NCBI RefSeq assembly: GCF_014490445.1
Contig: NZ_JACTUZ010000032.1
Location: 1 to 36,910, forward strand
Length of the DNA: 36,910 bases
From: Pseudoroseomonas ludipueritiae
Lineage (GTDB): Bacteria; Pseudomonadota; Alphaproteobacteria; Acetobacterales; Acetobacteraceae
Direction of reading: 5' to 3'
Shown: one piece after another, positions 15,931-24,343 of the stretch
How positions within the stretch are numbered: position 1 is the stretch's first letter
How the letters are laid out: every line of letters starts with the position of its first letter
Translations under genes and position numbers: made by a program
Notes under the pieces: model-generated
Database searches by the model: none
Told to the model about the DNA's origin: nothing
Seen by the model: only the letters and a program-made list of their open reading frames with translations

Positions 15931-16061
15931 ATGGGCTGAGGCCGCAGTCACTGAGGGTCATGGACCCTCGGCGGAACCACTCGGCCACAGCAAAGTCATG
16001 GCGGGGTCTGGGGTGACACTGTCACCCCAGCGGGGGCTCCAAGGGGGCAGCGCCCCCTTGG
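15931..16061. repeat. Three-hairpin composite repeat, copy B
   Basis: Begins ATGGGCTGAGGCCGCAGTC (15931-15949; one base different from copy A). Then follow a hairpin GAGGGTC/GACCCTC (15953-15969), a hairpin with arms CTGGGGTGAC and GTCACCCCAG (16008-16030), and one with CCAAGGGGG and CCCCCTTGG (16039-16061). Compared with copy A, stem bases differ on both arms while pairing is kept. In minus-strand sense the last two hairpins follow the Bug gene by about 50 bases and may terminate it. Confidence 0.8.
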
Positions 16062-16112
16062 CCCACCGTCAGCACAGCCGAAAGGTGGTGATCGAGTGCT
16101 GGCTGCCGTGCC

Positions 16113-17090
16113 TCAGTCCACAACGATCCTGGCGTCGCTGACCAGCTTGGCCCAGCGCGTCCGCTCGGCGGCCATGAACCCGCCGAAGGCCACGCCATCC
16201 ATGCGGGACGGCACGGCGCCTTCTTCCTGCAAGCGCTTCTCCACATCCGGCGTGGTGAGGCTGTCGGCGATGGCGGTGGCCAACTTGGCGCGGATCGGCT
16301 CCGGCGTGCCCTTGGGCGCCAGGATGCCGTACCAGGCGGAGGCGTTGTATTCCGGCAGCGCGGCCTCGGCCACCGTCGGCACATCCGGCAGGGCGGCGAT
16401 GCGCGCATGGCCCGTCACCGCCAGCGGCCGCACCAGCTCACCCTGGATCAGCCCGGCGACGGAGGGCAGCGTGGTGACCATGAAGGGGATATGGCCGGCC
16501 ACCACGTCGTTCAGCGCGGGGCCCGCGCCGCGGAAGGGCAGGTGCTGCGCCTCGATGCCCGCCATCTGGAACAGCAGCGCCGCCGCCAGATGGCTGGCCG
16601 AGCCATTGGAGGCCGAGGCATAGCTGAGCTGCCCACCCGCCTTGCGCGCTTCCTCCAGCAGTTCCTTCAGGTTGCGTGCCTTGCTGCCGGAGCCGACCAC
16701 GGCCACCAGCGGCGCATCCGCCACCAGCGCCACCGGGTCCAGCGCCGCCAGCGGGTCCACCCGCATATTGGGGAAGAGCGACTGGTTGACCGTCATCGGC
16801 CCCTGGTTGCCCATCAGCAGCGTGTAACCATCGGGCTTGGCAGCGGCCACGGCCTCGGTGGCCAGGTTGCCGCCGGCGCCGGGCTTGTTCTCCACCACCA
16901 CGGGCTGGCCGAGCAGGGCCTGCAGCCGCGCCGCCAGCACGCGCGCGACATTGTCGGTGCCGCCGCCGGGCGCATAGGCCAGCAGCATGCGGATCGGGCG
17001 CTGCGGCCAATTCTCCTGCGCGCGCAGCACGGTGGGGGCGGAAAGCAGCGGAGCCGCGGCCAGCATCTGCAAAAGGTGGCGACGCTTCAT
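16113..17090 (-). CDS. Bug/TctC-family tripartite tricarboxylate transporter receptor
   Basis: A 325-residue periplasmic solute-binding protein. It has an N-terminal signal (MKRRHLLQML followed by an Ala-rich core, ending near ALLSAPTVLRA) and the hallmark Bug sequence WPQRPIRMLLAYAPGGGTDNVAR (28-50), which forms the ligand-carboxylate pocket. Bug proteins bind organic or aromatic acids. No TctA/TctB membrane subunits lie nearby, so it is an orphan receptor, which is common. Start 17090 is preferred to 17099 because of the AAGGA spacing. It is codirectional with the GalD-like tautomerase 49 bases upstream, which suggests a related carboxylate substrate. Confidence 0.9.
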   Translation of the reverse strand: MKRRHLLQMLAAAPLLSAPTVLRAQENWPQRPIRMLLAYAPGGGTDNVARVLAARLQALLGQPVVVENKPGAGGNLATEAVAAAKPDGYTLLMGNQGPMTVNQSLFPNMRVDPLAALDPVALVADAPLVAVVGSGSKARNLKELLEEARKAGGQLSYASASNGSASHLAAALLFQMAGIEAQHLPFRGAGPALNDVVAGHIPFMVTTLPSVAGLIQGELVRPLAVTGHARIAALPDVPTVAEAALPEYNASAWYGILAPKGTPEPIRAKLATAIADSLTTPDVEKRLQEEGAVPSRMDGVAFGGFMAAERTRWAKLVSDARIVVD

Positions 17091-17139
17091 GGCGGACATT
17101 TCCTTGGCTGTTTGCTTGAAGATCAGGGAAAGCGGGGTC

Positions 17140-18228
17140 TTATTCGGCGGCCAGGGGCAGGGCCACGGCGGGGCTGGCCGCGGCCGGCAGCAGCAGGTGG
17201 CCCTCGAAGATGCGGCGGGCGGTGCGCAGCACGCTGGCCCAGCGCACCGTGTCGCCTTCCAGCGACAGGCCGATGGAGAGCGTCCCGGCGGGATGCGCGA
17301 TGCGGACATCCTCGCCCGCATCCGCCGCCAGCGGCGCCGCCACCGTGCCCGGCAGCCGCGTGGCGATGGCGAGGGTGATGCCGCCCGTCACCGCCATGGC
17401 GCTGTGCACCGCATGCGGTGTCAGGTAGCGGGCGGTGACCGTGGCGCCATCCGCGCCCGGCCCCAGCAGCGCCGGCTTGGGAATGACGCTGGCGGACACA
17501 TCGCCCAGGCCCATGCGGCGGCCGGCTTCCAGCCGCAGCGCCTCGATGCGCGCCATCAGCACCGGATCGGCCTCGATGGCCGCCGGCGCCAGCGTCGCCT
17601 CGGTGCCGAGGCGCGTGGCCTCCACCAGCATCATCGGCATGGCGCCGTCGATCAGCGTGACGGGAATGCCATCGATCTCCTCCATCCGCTGGCCGGTGGG
17701 GAAGAGCGCGCCGGTCTTGCTGCCGGCGACATCGCGGAAGCGCAGCGCGATGGGCGCGGCGGTGCCGGGCACGCCGGGGATGCTGGCCTCGCCGTCATAG
17801 GTGACCTGCCCGCCCGGGGTCTGCACCACGGCCTCCACCAGCGCGCCGGTGTTGCGGTTGCGGATGCGCACCAGGGTCTCGGGGTGCCGTGGCGTCACCA
17901 GGCCGGACTCGATGGCGAAGGGGCCGACGCCGGCCAGCATATTGCCACAGTTGGGCTTGGTATCGACCAGCCCCCGCTCGATGGAAACCTGGGCGAAGAG
18001 ATAGTCCACATCCACCCCGGGCTCGGCCGAGGGGCCGACGATGGCCACCTTGCTGGTCAGGCTGTTGCCGCCGCCGATGCCGTCGATCTGCAGGGGATGC
18101 GGGGAGCCAAGGGCCGCCAGCAGCGTCGCATCGCGCGCCGCCGGGTCGGCGGGAAGATGGGCGGCCAGGAAATAGGGGCCGCGGCTGGTGCCGCCGCGCA
18201 TCAGCACACAGGGGATGCGGATCTGCAT
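17140..18228 (-). CDS. PrpF/GalD-family isomerase, likely 4-oxalomesaconate tautomerase
   Basis: A 362-residue protein of the PrpF fold (two diaminopimelate-epimerase-like halves). The conserved CVLMRGGTSRG at 6-16, the GIGGGNSLTSK stretch near 62-72 and KPNCGNMLAGVGPFA (with the Cys expected to act as base) are all present. The length matches Pseudomonas GalD (about 361), which interconverts 4-oxalomesaconate tautomers in gallate and protocatechuate 4,5-cleavage pathways; PrpF-type aconitate isomerases are the alternative. The ATG at 18228 is used because the longer frame to 18327 runs into the divergent LysR gene. It is probably controlled by that LysR and cotranscribed with the Bug receptor. 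Confidence 0.8.
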   Translation of the reverse strand: MQIRIPCVLMRGGTSRGPYFLAAHLPADPAARDATLLAALGSPHPLQIDGIGGGNSLTSKVAIVGPSAEPGVDVDYLFAQVSIERGLVDTKPNCGNMLAGVGPFAIESGLVTPRHPETLVRIRNRNTGALVEAVVQTPGGQVTYDGEASIPGVPGTAAPIALRFRDVAGSKTGALFPTGQRMEEIDGIPVTLIDGAMPMMLVEATRLGTEATLAPAAIEADPVLMARIEALRLEAGRRMGLGDVSASVIPKPALLGPGADGATVTARYLTPHAVHSAMAVTGGITLAIATRLPGTVAAPLAADAGEDVRIAHPAGTLSIGLSLEGDTVRWASVLRTARRIFEGHLLLPAAASPAVALPLAAE

Positions 18229-18319
18229 GACCGTTTCCGTGTTGTTGGCCTTGTTCTGCGCTGGATCACCCCGATACTGAAGTGCAAAGATCGGAGGTAT
18301 TCTTGCGCCGGACACAAGT

Positions 18320-19213
18320 ATGGCCATCGACCTCGATCAGCTCCGCGCCTTTGTCGCCGTCGCGGAGGCCCAGAGCCTGACGCGGGCGACGGAGACGCTG
18401 CATCTTTCCCTGCCCGCCGTCTCCCGCCGCCTCTCGGCCCTGGAGGAGGAACTGGGCGTGGCGCTGCTGGCGCGCTCCACCCGCCGTGTGGCACTGACGC
18501 AGACGGGCCGCGAGTTCCTGCCGCGCGCGCGAAGGCTGCTGGATGAGCTGGAAGAAAGCCTGCTTGGCATCCGGGAGACGGCGGCACGGCGGCGCGGCCT
18601 CGTCACCATCGCCTGCATCCCCACCGCCGCCTATTACTTCCTGCCGGCGACGCTGGCGGATTTCGCGCGGCGCTTTCCCAATGTGCGCGTGCGCGTCATG
18701 GACCTTTCCGCCGATGGCGTGACCGATGCGGTGGCCACGGGCGGGGTGGAATTCGGCATCGGCATGGAAGGCGCGGTGCATCCGGAAGTGGAATTCCGCC
18801 CGCTGCGGCGCGACCCTTTCGTTCTGGCCTGCCGCCGTGACCACCCGCTGGCAAAGAAGCGTGGCCTGCGCTGGGCGGACCTGCACAATGAGACGCTGGT
18901 GGGTGTCTCCCGCCGCTCCGGCAACCGGCTGATCCTGGACCGCGCGCTGCTGCCGCGCGGCATCCAGCCCAACTGGCGTTACGAGGCGGAGCACCTTTCC
19001 ACCAGCCTGGGGCTGGTGGAGGCCGGCCTCGGCGTCGCCGTGGTGCCGCGCCTGGCGCTGCCGCGCGACCCGCACCCGGTGCTGGTGGCGCGGCCGCTGA
19101 CGGACCCGAAGATCGAGCGCGCGACCGGCGTGGTGCTGCGGCGCGGCGCGGTGCCCGGCCCGGCGGCGCGCGCGCTGCTGGACCTGCTGGAACACCGCAT
19201 GGTCAGGGCATGA
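18320..19213 (+). CDS. LysR-family transcriptional regulator
   Basis: A 297-residue regulator. The N-terminal winged helix (1-60, LDQLRAFVAVAEAQSLTRAT then LSLPAVSRRLSALEEELG) is followed by a periplasmic-binding-protein-like effector domain (about 90-295). It is divergent from the GalD-like gene with a 91-base gap, the classical arrangement in which LysR controls the neighbouring catabolic operon and itself. The intergenic region has ATAC at 18273-18276 and GTAT near 18297-18300, a possible half-site pair, but no clear Shine-Dalgarno at the expected distance. The 3' end overlaps the convergent DUF72 gene by 11 bases. Confidence 0.92.
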   Translation: MAIDLDQLRAFVAVAEAQSLTRATETLHLSLPAVSRRLSALEEELGVALLARSTRRVALTQTGREFLPRARRLLDELEESLLGIRETAARRRGLVTIACIPTAAYYFLPATLADFARRFPNVRVRVMDLSADGVTDAVATGGVEFGIGMEGAVHPEVEFRPLRRDPFVLACRRDHPLAKKRGLRWADLHNETLVGVSRRSGNRLILDRALLPRGIQPNWRYEAEHLSTSLGLVEAGLGVAVVPRLALPRDPHPVLVARPLTDPKIERATGVVLRRGAVPGPAARALLDLLEHRMVRA

Positions 19214-19928
19214 GCCGCGCCATCAGGGAGAGCGCATCGCCGGCGGCGTGGAATTCGGCGGTGTTGTCGAAGATCACCCAGCTTTCCGCATCGGCCTCGC
19301 GCAGCAGCGCGGCCAGGCGGTCCAGCCGCTCCGGCGCATAAGGCGAGTAGTAGCGGCGCGGCGAACCATGCAGGCGCCAGTAGCGCAGGTTGGCCGCGCC
19401 ACCCGGCCGGGCGGCGCCGGGTGCCGGCGGCGGGTCGGCCGCCACGCGCGGAATGTCGCGCACTGTCAGTAGCGCATCGGCTTCCCCGGTGAACCAGGAA
19501 GGGTGGCGTGGCTCGCAGACCAAAGGGCCATCGAAGCGCGCCCGCAGCGTGTCGAGAAAGGAGTTGAGCACCTCGGGTCTGAATTCCAGGCTCGGCGGCA
19601 ATTGCAGCAGCAGCGGGCCAAGCTTCGGGCCCAGGGAGTGCACTTCCTCCAGGAAGCGTGCCAGCGGCGCCTCGGCCTCCACCAATTGCAGCCCGTGCGT
19701 GATCTCCTTCGGCACCTTCACGGCGAAGCGGAAATCCTCGGGCACGGTCTCGGCCCAGCGGGCATAGGTCGCGGGCCGGTGCGGGCGGTAGAAGGAGGAA
19801 TTGATCTCGGCCGCCGGCAGCCGGGCGGCATAGCGCGCCAGATGGCTGCCCTCGGGCGGGAAATGGGCCGCATGGGCGGCCGGGATGCTCCAGCCGGCGG
19901 TGCCGATGCGGATGGGGTGGCGCTGCAT
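19203..19928 (-). CDS. DUF72 (YecE-like) family protein
   Basis: A 241-residue protein of the DUF72 family, a TIM-barrel of unknown activity. Recognisable conserved segments are IRIGTAGWSIP (6-16), AAEINSSFYRPH (39-50), FAVKVPKEITH (67-77), GPLLLQLPPSL and the C-terminal WVIFDNTAEFHAAGDAL. There is no signal peptide. The last 11 bases overlap the end of the lysR gene on the other strand. It follows uxuA by 35 bases in the same direction and could be read from the hexuronate transcript, although a functional link is not known. Confidence 0.9.
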   Translation of the reverse strand: MQRHPIRIGTAGWSIPAAHAAHFPPEGSHLARYAARLPAAEINSSFYRPHRPATYARWAETVPEDFRFAVKVPKEITHGLQLVEAEAPLARFLEEVHSLGPKLGPLLLQLPPSLEFRPEVLNSFLDTLRARFDGPLVCEPRHPSWFTGEADALLTVRDIPRVAADPPPAPGAARPGGAANLRYWRLHGSPRRYYSPYAPERLDRLAALLREADAESWVIFDNTAEFHAAGDALSLMARLMP

Positions 19929-19963
19929 GGTGGCGGAGTAACGCCGCCACCATGCCTCCGGCT

Positions 19964-21169
19964 TCAGCTCAGCCTGCCGCCGCGGAAGGCTTCCACGGTG
20001 CGCATCACGCCGCGCAGCTCGGCCAGGCCCTTCAGGCGGCCGATGCAGGAATAGCCGGGGTTGATCTTCACGCCCTTCTTCACGCTCTCGATATCGTCCA
20101 CCAGCAGGTGGCCGTGGTCGGGGCGCATCGGGATTTCGTAGTCCTCGCGGCCCTCGGCGCGGCGGCGGTCTTCCTCCGCCATCAGGGCCGCGACGCAGGC
20201 CACCATGTCGGTGCTGCCATCGAGATGGTCGGCCTCGTAGAAGGAACCGTCATCCTCGATCGTCACGTTGCGCAGATGCGCGAAATGGATGCGCGGGCCG
20301 AATTCCCTGGCCATGGCCGGCATGTCGTTGTCGCGGTTGCTGCCGAAGGCGCCGGTGCAATAGGTCAACCCGCTGGCGGGGTTCGGCACGGCCTCCAGCA
20401 GCGCGCGGGCATCGGCGGCGGTGGACATCACGCGCGGCATGCCGAAGATCGGGAAGGAGGGATCGTCGGGGTGGATGCAGAGCCGGGCGCCTTCCTCGGC
20501 GGCGGTCTCGGCCACCTCGCGCACGAACTGGATCATGTGGTCGCGCAGGCCGTCGGTGCCGATATCCTTGTAGGTATCGAGCATCTTCTGGAAGCCGGCG
20601 CGGTCGTAGACGAATTCACGGGCCGGCAGCCAGTCGATCATCAGCTTCTCGAGATTCGCCTTGTCGCTTTCCGACATGGTGGCGAAGCGCGCCTCGGCGG
20701 CCTTGCGGCGGGCCTCGGGGTGATCGGCCTCGGCGCCCGGGCGCCTGAGGATGAAGAGGTCGTAGGTGGCGATATCGGTCCAGTCGAAGCGCAGCGCCAG
20801 CCCGCCGGTGGGCAGGCGGTAATGCAGATCGGTGCGCGTCCAGTCCGTGATGGCCATGAAGTTGTAGCAGATGGTCTTCACCCCCGCGCGCGCCACGGCG
20901 CGGATGGAACCCTTGTACTGGTCGATCAGGTTCCGGAAGTCGCCGGTGCGGGTCTTGATATCCTCGTGCACCGCGATGCTCTCGACCACCGACCAGCGCA
21001 GCCCGGCGTCCTCGATGATCTTCTTGCGCTTCAGCACCTCGTCCTCGGGCCAGGCGCGGCCCTGGTTCATGTGGTGCAGGGCGGAGACGATGCCGGTGGC
21101 CCCCGCCTGCTTCACATGCTCCAGGGTCACGCTGTCATCGGGGCCGAACCAGCGCCAGGTCTGTTCCAT
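19964..21169 (-). CDS. uxuA: Mannonate dehydratase UxuA
   Basis: A 401-residue TIM-barrel enzyme that dehydrates D-mannonate to 2-keto-3-deoxy-D-gluconate in glucuronate catabolism. Signature stretches include [16 protein letters not shown] at the N-terminus, [16 protein letters not shown] near the middle (metal-binding His), YCTGAFGSN, and [12 protein letters not shown] towards the C-terminus. GGAG lies 7 bases before the ATG. It follows uxuB by 23 bases, so the order is gntR, uxuB, uxuA. No ketodeoxygluconate kinase is present in the window. Confidence 0.96.
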   Translation of the reverse strand: MEQTWRWFGPDDSVTLEHVKQAGATGIVSALHHMNQGRAWPEDEVLKRKKIIEDAGLRWSVVESIAVHEDIKTRTGDFRNLIDQYKGSIRAVARAGVKTICYNFMAITDWTRTDLHYRLPTGGLALRFDWTDIATYDLFILRRPGAEADHPEARRKAAEARFATMSESDKANLEKLMIDWLPAREFVYDRAGFQKMLDTYKDIGTDGLRDHMIQFVREVAETAAEEGARLCIHPDDPSFPIFGMPRVMSTAADARALLEAVPNPASGLTYCTGAFGSNRDNDMPAMAREFGPRIHFAHLRNVTIEDDGSFYEADHLDGSTDMVACVAALMAEEDRRRAEGREDYEIPMRPDHGHLLVDDIESVKKGVKINPGYSCIGRLKGLAELRGVMRTVEAFRGGRLS

Positions 21170-21192
21170 TGTTCGTCTCCTTGCGTGAAAGT

Positions 21193-22677
21193 TCAGGCTG
21201 CCAGGCTGGCGCGCAGGGCGCCGCGCACGCCATCCCGCAGCAGCAGCGCCAGGGCCTCCCGCACCGCCGCGCGGAAGCCCTGATGCGCGGCCAGGGCAGG
21301 CTCGAAAACCTCCGGCATGGCGAAGAGCGCATCGGACAGCGCCGTTGCATCCCGCCCGGCGCCGCGCGCGGTGGCGGAGAGCACCTCGCCCATCGGGTCG
21401 TCGATCCTGTGGCTGCCGCCGGTCTCGTCCTCGCCCAGCAGGAAGAGCATCCAGGCGGCGACGGCCAGGGCGATGCGCTTCGGCACCACGCCCTGCGCCA
21501 GCCGGTCGGCCGCCGGGCGCAGCAGGCGCTGCGGCAGCTTCTGCGAGCCGTCCATGGCGATCTGCAGCAGCCGGTGGCGGATGGCGGGGTTGCGGAAGCG
21601 TTCCTCGAGTTGCGCCGTGTAGCCCGGCAGGTCGATGCCGGGCACCGGCGGCAGGGTGGGGATCACATCCTCCGCCCAGAGCCGCTTCAGGAAATCCGCC
21701 AGCAGCGGCTCGGCCATGGCTTCCGAGACGGTGCCGATGCCGGCGAGGCCGCCAAGATAGGCCAGCGAGGAATGCGCGCCGTTCAGGCAGCGCAGCTTCA
21801 TCAGCTCATAGGCATGGACATCCTGGACCATCAGCGCCCCGGCTTCTTCCCAGCGCGGGCGGCCGTTCACAAAGCGGTCCTCGATCACCCACTGGGAAAA
21901 GGGTTCGGCCACGATGGGCCAGGCATCCTGGTAGCCCAGGGCGGCGATGGCGGCGCGGTCGGCATCGGTGGTGGCGGGGACGATGCGGTCCACCATGGTG
22001 GCGGGGAAGGAGACGTTCTCCGCCATCCAGCCGGCCAGGGAGGGGTCGCGGAGTTCCACGAAGCGCCGCAGCACCCGCTCCAGCGTCCGGCCATTGTCGG
22101 GCAGGTTGTCGCAGGTCATCAGAGTCACGGCGCCGGCGCCCGTCTCGGCACGGCGGCGCAGGGCGGCGGCCAGCAGGCCGGGCACGCTGCGCGGGGTGCC
22201 CTGGCCTTCCAGGTCGTGGCGGATGTCGGGGTGCTGCTCGTCCAGCGCGCCGCCGCTGTCCCGGCAATAGGCCTTTTCCGTCACCGTCAGGCCGATGATG
22301 CGGGTGGCGGGGTCGGCCAGCCGGGCCAGGGCGAGGTCCGGCTGTTCCGGCACCGTCAGTGCCTCCAGCACGCTGCCGATGATGCGCGCCTCATCGCCGC
22401 CAGGGCCGCGCGTCAGCACGGTGTAGAGCCCGTCCTGCGGCGCCAGCGCGTCCCGCACGGCGGGGGAGCGCAGGCTGAGGCCGCAGATGCCCCAACCGCT
22501 TTCGCCAGCCTCCAGCCGCTCCTCGGTATAGACGGCCTGATGCGCGCGGTGGAAAGCGCCGAGCCCCAGATGCACGATGCCGATGCCTTGCGCGGCGCGG
22601 TCATAGCCGGGGCGGCGCGGGCCGGCGGGCAGGCTGCCCAGGCTGGCGGCGCTGAGCCGGGGAGAGGAGGCGGTCAT
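21193..22677 (-). CDS. uxuB: D-mannonate oxidoreductase (fructuronate reductase) UxuB, mannitol dehydrogenase family
   Basis: A 494-residue NAD-dependent polyol/sugar-acid dehydrogenase. The N-terminal Rossmann segment [15 protein letters not shown], the CDNLPDNG motif, and [18 protein letters not shown] (with the catalytic Lys) are intact. The family also includes mannitol and tagaturonate dehydrogenases; the uxuA neighbour makes fructuronate reductase the best call. ATG 22677 overlaps the TGA of the upstream gntR gene (ATGA), so the longer frame to 22719 is unlikely. It feeds D-mannonate to UxuA. Confidence 0.92.
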   Translation of the reverse strand: MTASSPRLSAASLGSLPAGPRRPGYDRAAQGIGIVHLGLGAFHRAHQAVYTEERLEAGESGWGICGLSLRSPAVRDALAPQDGLYTVLTRGPGGDEARIIGSVLEALTVPEQPDLALARLADPATRIIGLTVTEKAYCRDSGGALDEQHPDIRHDLEGQGTPRSVPGLLAAALRRRAETGAGAVTLMTCDNLPDNGRTLERVLRRFVELRDPSLAGWMAENVSFPATMVDRIVPATTDADRAAIAALGYQDAWPIVAEPFSQWVIEDRFVNGRPRWEEAGALMVQDVHAYELMKLRCLNGAHSSLAYLGGLAGIGTVSEAMAEPLLADFLKRLWAEDVIPTLPPVPGIDLPGYTAQLEERFRNPAIRHRLLQIAMDGSQKLPQRLLRPAADRLAQGVVPKRIALAVAAWMLFLLGEDETGGSHRIDDPMGEVLSATARGAGRDATALSDALFAMPEVFEPALAAHQGFRAAVREALALLLRDGVRGALRASLAA

Positions 22678-23390
22678 GGGGCCTCTTTCGTCTCGAAATG
22701 GTCGGGGAAGCGCTCGCAAAGCTTCGGCAGGGCGGAGAGCACCTCGGAGAGATGCTGGCGCATCGCCTCCTCCGCCGCATCCGGGTCGCGCCGGGCGATG
22801 GCGGCGACAATGGCGCGGTGCTGCGCGATCAGCAGTTCGCTGGGCGTGGCGTCGGGAATGCTGAGATAGCGCACCCGGTCCATTTGCAGCTTGACCTGGG
22901 CCAGGGCGGTCCAGGCAGCGGGGTGCCCCATCAGGGCGGCGAAGCTGCCATGCAGCTCATCGTCCAGCGCCAGGAAGGCGGGGTGGTCCTCCCGTGCCAG
23001 GGCGGCCTCCTGCGTGTCGATGACGCGGTGCATGGCATCCAGGGCGGAGCGCGGCGCCTCGGCCATGGCGGCGTGGCGCACCACCGCGCGCTCCACCGCG
23101 TCCCGCACCAGGCGGCCACCATTGACGCCCGCCACGGAAATACGCGTCACCAGGGTGCCGCGCTGTGGCAGGATGCGCACCAGCCCCGCTTCGGAGAGGC
23201 GGATCAGGGCCTCCCGCACCGGCTGGCGGCTGACGCCGAGCAGAGCCGCGACCTCGCTTTCCGGCAAGGTCTGGCCGGGCGGCAGGCGGTTGGTCACGAT
23301 CTTGCGGCGCAGCAGGGCGGCGATGGCCAGCCCGACAGGCCCCGACTGCTCCATGGGGTCAAGGGGTTGCAGAACCTCTGACAGGCTCAC
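22674..23390 (-). CDS. GntR-family (FCD) regulator of the hexuronate genes
   Basis: A 238-residue regulator with an N-terminal winged helix (about 15-80; PESEVAALLGVSRQPVREALIRL is the classic GntR motif) and a helical FCD effector domain (about 95-225). I chose the GTG at 23390 because GGAGGA lies 9 bases upstream. ATGs at 23438 and 23432 exist, but a possible promoter (TTGCAA, 16 bases, TATGGT) would then start transcription right at them. It is the first gene of the uxu transcript and is coupled to uxuB by overlap, so it probably senses a hexuronate intermediate and controls its own operon. Confidence 0.9.
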   Translation of the reverse strand: MSLSEVLQPLDPMEQSGPVGLAIAALLRRKIVTNRLPPGQTLPESEVAALLGVSRQPVREALIRLSEAGLVRILPQRGTLVTRISVAGVNGGRLVRDAVERAVVRHAAMAEAPRSALDAMHRVIDTQEAALAREDHPAFLALDDELHGSFAALMGHPAAWTALAQVKLQMDRVRYLSIPDATPSELLIAQHRAIVAAIARRDPDAAEEAMRQHLSEVLSALPKLCERFPDHFETKEAP

Positions 23391-23449
23391 TGCGGCACGT
23401 CCTCCGGCATCTGCGAAGGGCTTATCGCCCATTTGCATACTACCATACA

Positions 23450-23477
23450 GGACAGGCCAAAGCTTGCAAGCCTGTCC
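23450..23477. promoter_or_regulatory. Palindrome between the PAP2 gene and gntR
   Basis: Arms GGACAGGC (23450-23457) and GCCTGTCC (23470-23477) pair perfectly around 12 bases. It begins 11 bases beyond the PAP2 stop and overlaps the putative -35 element (TTGCAA) of the gntR promoter. It could be a GntR operator or a terminator for PAP2; there is no T-tract. Confidence 0.5.
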
Positions 23478-23488
23478 GCCGCCAGGAG

Positions 23489-24247
23489 CTAGCCGTGCCG
23501 GGCTGCCGCGCGGCGGTTGCGCCAGAGCAGGATGCCGCGCAGCGACAGCCAGCAGCCCATGGCCCAGGCAGCGCCCAGGCACCAGCCCGCCAGCACATCG
23601 GTGGGCCAGTGCACGCCCAGATAGACGCGGCTGAAGCCCACCAGCACCATCAGGGCCACGGCGGTGCCGAGGATATAGACCTTGTCCCGCCGCCGCCGCG
23701 CCACGCCCGCCAGCAGCGTGCCCAGGGTCAGGTAACAGACGGCCGAGAGCATGGCGTGGCCGCTGGGAAAGCTGGCGGTAAAGGTCTCCACCAGATGCGC
23801 CACCAGGTCCGGGCGCGGGCGGTTGAAGCCCAGCTTCAGCAGGCTGTTCAGCGCCGCGCCGCCGCCGAAGGAGACCACCAGCATCGCGGCCGAGAGCAGC
23901 TTGCGCTGCAGCAGCAGGTAGCCGGAGGCCAGGGCGCAGATCAGCGCCAGCACCGCGTGGCTGCCCAGCGAGGTGAAGTCGCGGAACATGATCTCCAGCC
24001 AGAAGGGCCCCAGCGGGTCGGCGGGGTCGGCCGGGTTGCGCAGCGCCATCAGCACCGCCTGGTCGAAGCCATGGGTATCGCCTTCCCCCACCTCGTCGAT
24101 CAGGCGCACAAAGGCGAAGAGGCCGCCGGCACAGGCGAAGACCGCCGCCAGCAGCACGAACTGCGCCCAGGAGAACTGCTCCCAGTGCAGCTTGCCGCGT
24201 GGCATGGCCCTGGCCAGGCCGCGCAGGCGCCAACCGAGGAATGCCAT
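23489..24247 (-). CDS. PAP2-family lipid phosphatase, integral membrane
   Basis: A 252-residue membrane phosphatase with all three PAP2 signature blocks: KLGFNRPRP (138-146), PSGH (161-164) and SRVYLGVHWPTD (206-217, nucleophile H213). Around six transmembrane helices are visible. Members remove phosphate from phosphatidate, undecaprenyl pyrophosphate or similar lipids, with the active site facing the periplasm. ATG 24247 is preceded by AGGAGAAAGG; an ATG at 24268 is also possible. It is divergent from a diacylglycerol-kinase-type enzyme that would carry out the opposite reaction. Confidence 0.93.
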   Translation of the reverse strand: MAFLGWRLRGLARAMPRGKLHWEQFSWAQFVLLAAVFACAGGLFAFVRLIDEVGEGDTHGFDQAVLMALRNPADPADPLGPFWLEIMFRDFTSLGSHAVLALICALASGYLLLQRKLLSAAMLVVSFGGGAALNSLLKLGFNRPRPDLVAHLVETFTASFPSGHAMLSAVCYLTLGTLLAGVARRRRDKVYILGTAVALMVLVGFSRVYLGVHWPTDVLAGWCLGAAWAMGCWLSLRGILLWRNRRAAARHG

Positions 24248-24343
24248 GGCCGCCTTTCTCCTCACCATCCTGGGCCAAGACGCGGCAACCCGGCACGGGG
24301 TTGCCGCATCCGCGGCGCGGCTGGAGCGTTTCGGTTCGGCCCG

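Noticed and set aside
21169-22869. 566-codon plus-strand frame opposite uxuB
   Set aside because: Antisense shadow with no recognisable domain; uxuB has its full signature.
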